Source: a virus. From it: a stretch of 36,981 bases of DNA. The translations under genes and the position numbers were made by a program. The notes under the pieces were generated by a model that made no database searches, was not told where the DNA came from, and saw only the letters and a program-made list of their open reading frames with translations. Location: the IMG/VR virus record IMGVR_UViG_3300032242_003122, positions 1 to 36,981 of that record. The stretch is one strand, 5' to 3'. Below, piece by piece: positions 36,737 through 36,981 of the stretch; the first letter of the stretch is position 1, and each line of letters starts with the position of its first letter.

Positions 36737-36955
36737 ATGGAAAATAAACAAACAGCCGTAGAATGGCTCGTAGAACAATTAGAAACAATAATATTTTATA
36801 CTGACGAAGCCAAAGAAAACACTATTGAACAAGCTAAACAAATGGAGAAAGAGCAGATAATTGATTCATTTGACGAAGGTTTTAAATACGATATACATAA
36901 TGGTGGAGGGCAACAATACTACAAATATACTTATGGTAAAAATTTGCCCGGGTAA
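36737..36955 (+). CDS. Small phage protein, A-x2-L...Y-Y-x2-TYG family, copy 2 (72 aa)
   Basis: Reads MENKQTAVEWLVEQLETIIF, then TIEQAKQMEKEQIIDSFDEG and QQYYKYTYGKNLPG. It has the same plan and leader as the gene at 33439 (helix, AKQMEKEQIID, YYxxTYGK). Members of this group are frequent in Flavobacteria and their phages. It follows the third copy of the leader repeat in a 41-base gap. No function known. No gene is visible in the last 26 bases of the window. Confidence 0.62.
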   Translation: MENKQTAVEWLVEQLETIIFYTDEAKENTIEQAKQMEKEQIIDSFDEGFKYDIHNGGGQQYYKYTYGKNLPG

Positions 36956-36981
36956 TTTTTTAGGATCCTGGAGAAAAACTG

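Larger units (their letters stand above)
36299..36739 (+). repeat. Three dispersed copies of TAAACAACAAGACA(A)ATG at gene starts
   Basis: Copies at 36299-36316, 36502-36518 and 36723-36739, each ending in the start codon of a small gene. A diverged fourth copy lies at 33425-33441. In the first two and the fourth, the same bases encode the C-terminus KQQDK, KQQDND or KQKDNEK of the gene before. Copies 1 and 2 also share ACTGA after the ATG. Confidence 0.75.

Overview
This window looks like part of the genome of a large T4-like contractile-tailed phage (myovirus) of a Bacteroidetes host. The phage call rests on a baseplate block in T4-like order: spike (gp5-like), gp25-like wedge and gp6-like wedge, followed by very long tail or fibre genes. 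It is supported by a gp55-like late sigma factor, a Toprim primase and two homing-endonuclease-like genes. The host call is an inference. The sequence is very AT-rich, starts are preceded by A-rich tracts instead of Shine-Dalgarno sequences, and the + strand gene blocks are preceded by elements matching the Bacteroides-type promoter TTTG-(about 20)-TAnnTTTG.

Layout. Bases 1-3502 (- strand) hold a partial nucleotidyltransferase, a small tagged protein, a PD-(D/E)XK nuclease, a primase, a micro membrane peptide and a GIY-YIG protein. Bases 3504-23895 (- strand) form the tail and baseplate block: four adhesin-like or fibre-associated proteins (two or three with Thr/Pro tracts), then tail proteins, the gp6-, gp25- and gp5-like baseplate proteins, and small accessories. 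Bases 23885-27174 (- strand) hold the sigma factor, an HD-fold protein with an altered metal site, and several small membrane or helical proteins, three of them previously easy to miss. Bases 27189-27971 are gene-free and full of repeats, and are a candidate replication origin or control region. Bases 27972-29558 encode a large tagged protein on the - strand. Bases 29628-30323 hold three small + strand genes. Bases 30304-32590 hold two more tagged - strand genes, one kinase-like and one a zinc-ribbon/ParB-like multidomain protein. From 32662 to the end is a + strand string of small, tightly packed, probably early genes with an HNH endonuclease and two membrane proteins.

How it may work together. 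The + strand genes look like early, host-RNA-polymerase genes. Many - strand units carry an ATATTTATA element just upstream of their first gene, which I propose is the late promoter read by the gp55-like sigma factor. At the two divergent junctions (29559-29627 and 32591-32661) the proposed early and late promoters overlap. Five otherwise unrelated proteins begin with the same 13-14 residue tag, M-(K/R)-L-x-x-I-L...x-x-E. It resembles the T4 capsid-targeting propeptide cut by the prohead protease after hydrophobic-x-E, and all five genes sit directly or indirectly behind the proposed late element. The most interesting possibility in the window is therefore a set of late-made proteins packed into the capsid and delivered to the host with the DNA. 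No capsid, terminase or prohead protease gene is in the window, so this cannot be confirmed here. No tRNA, CRISPR array, integrase or insertion sequence was seen.
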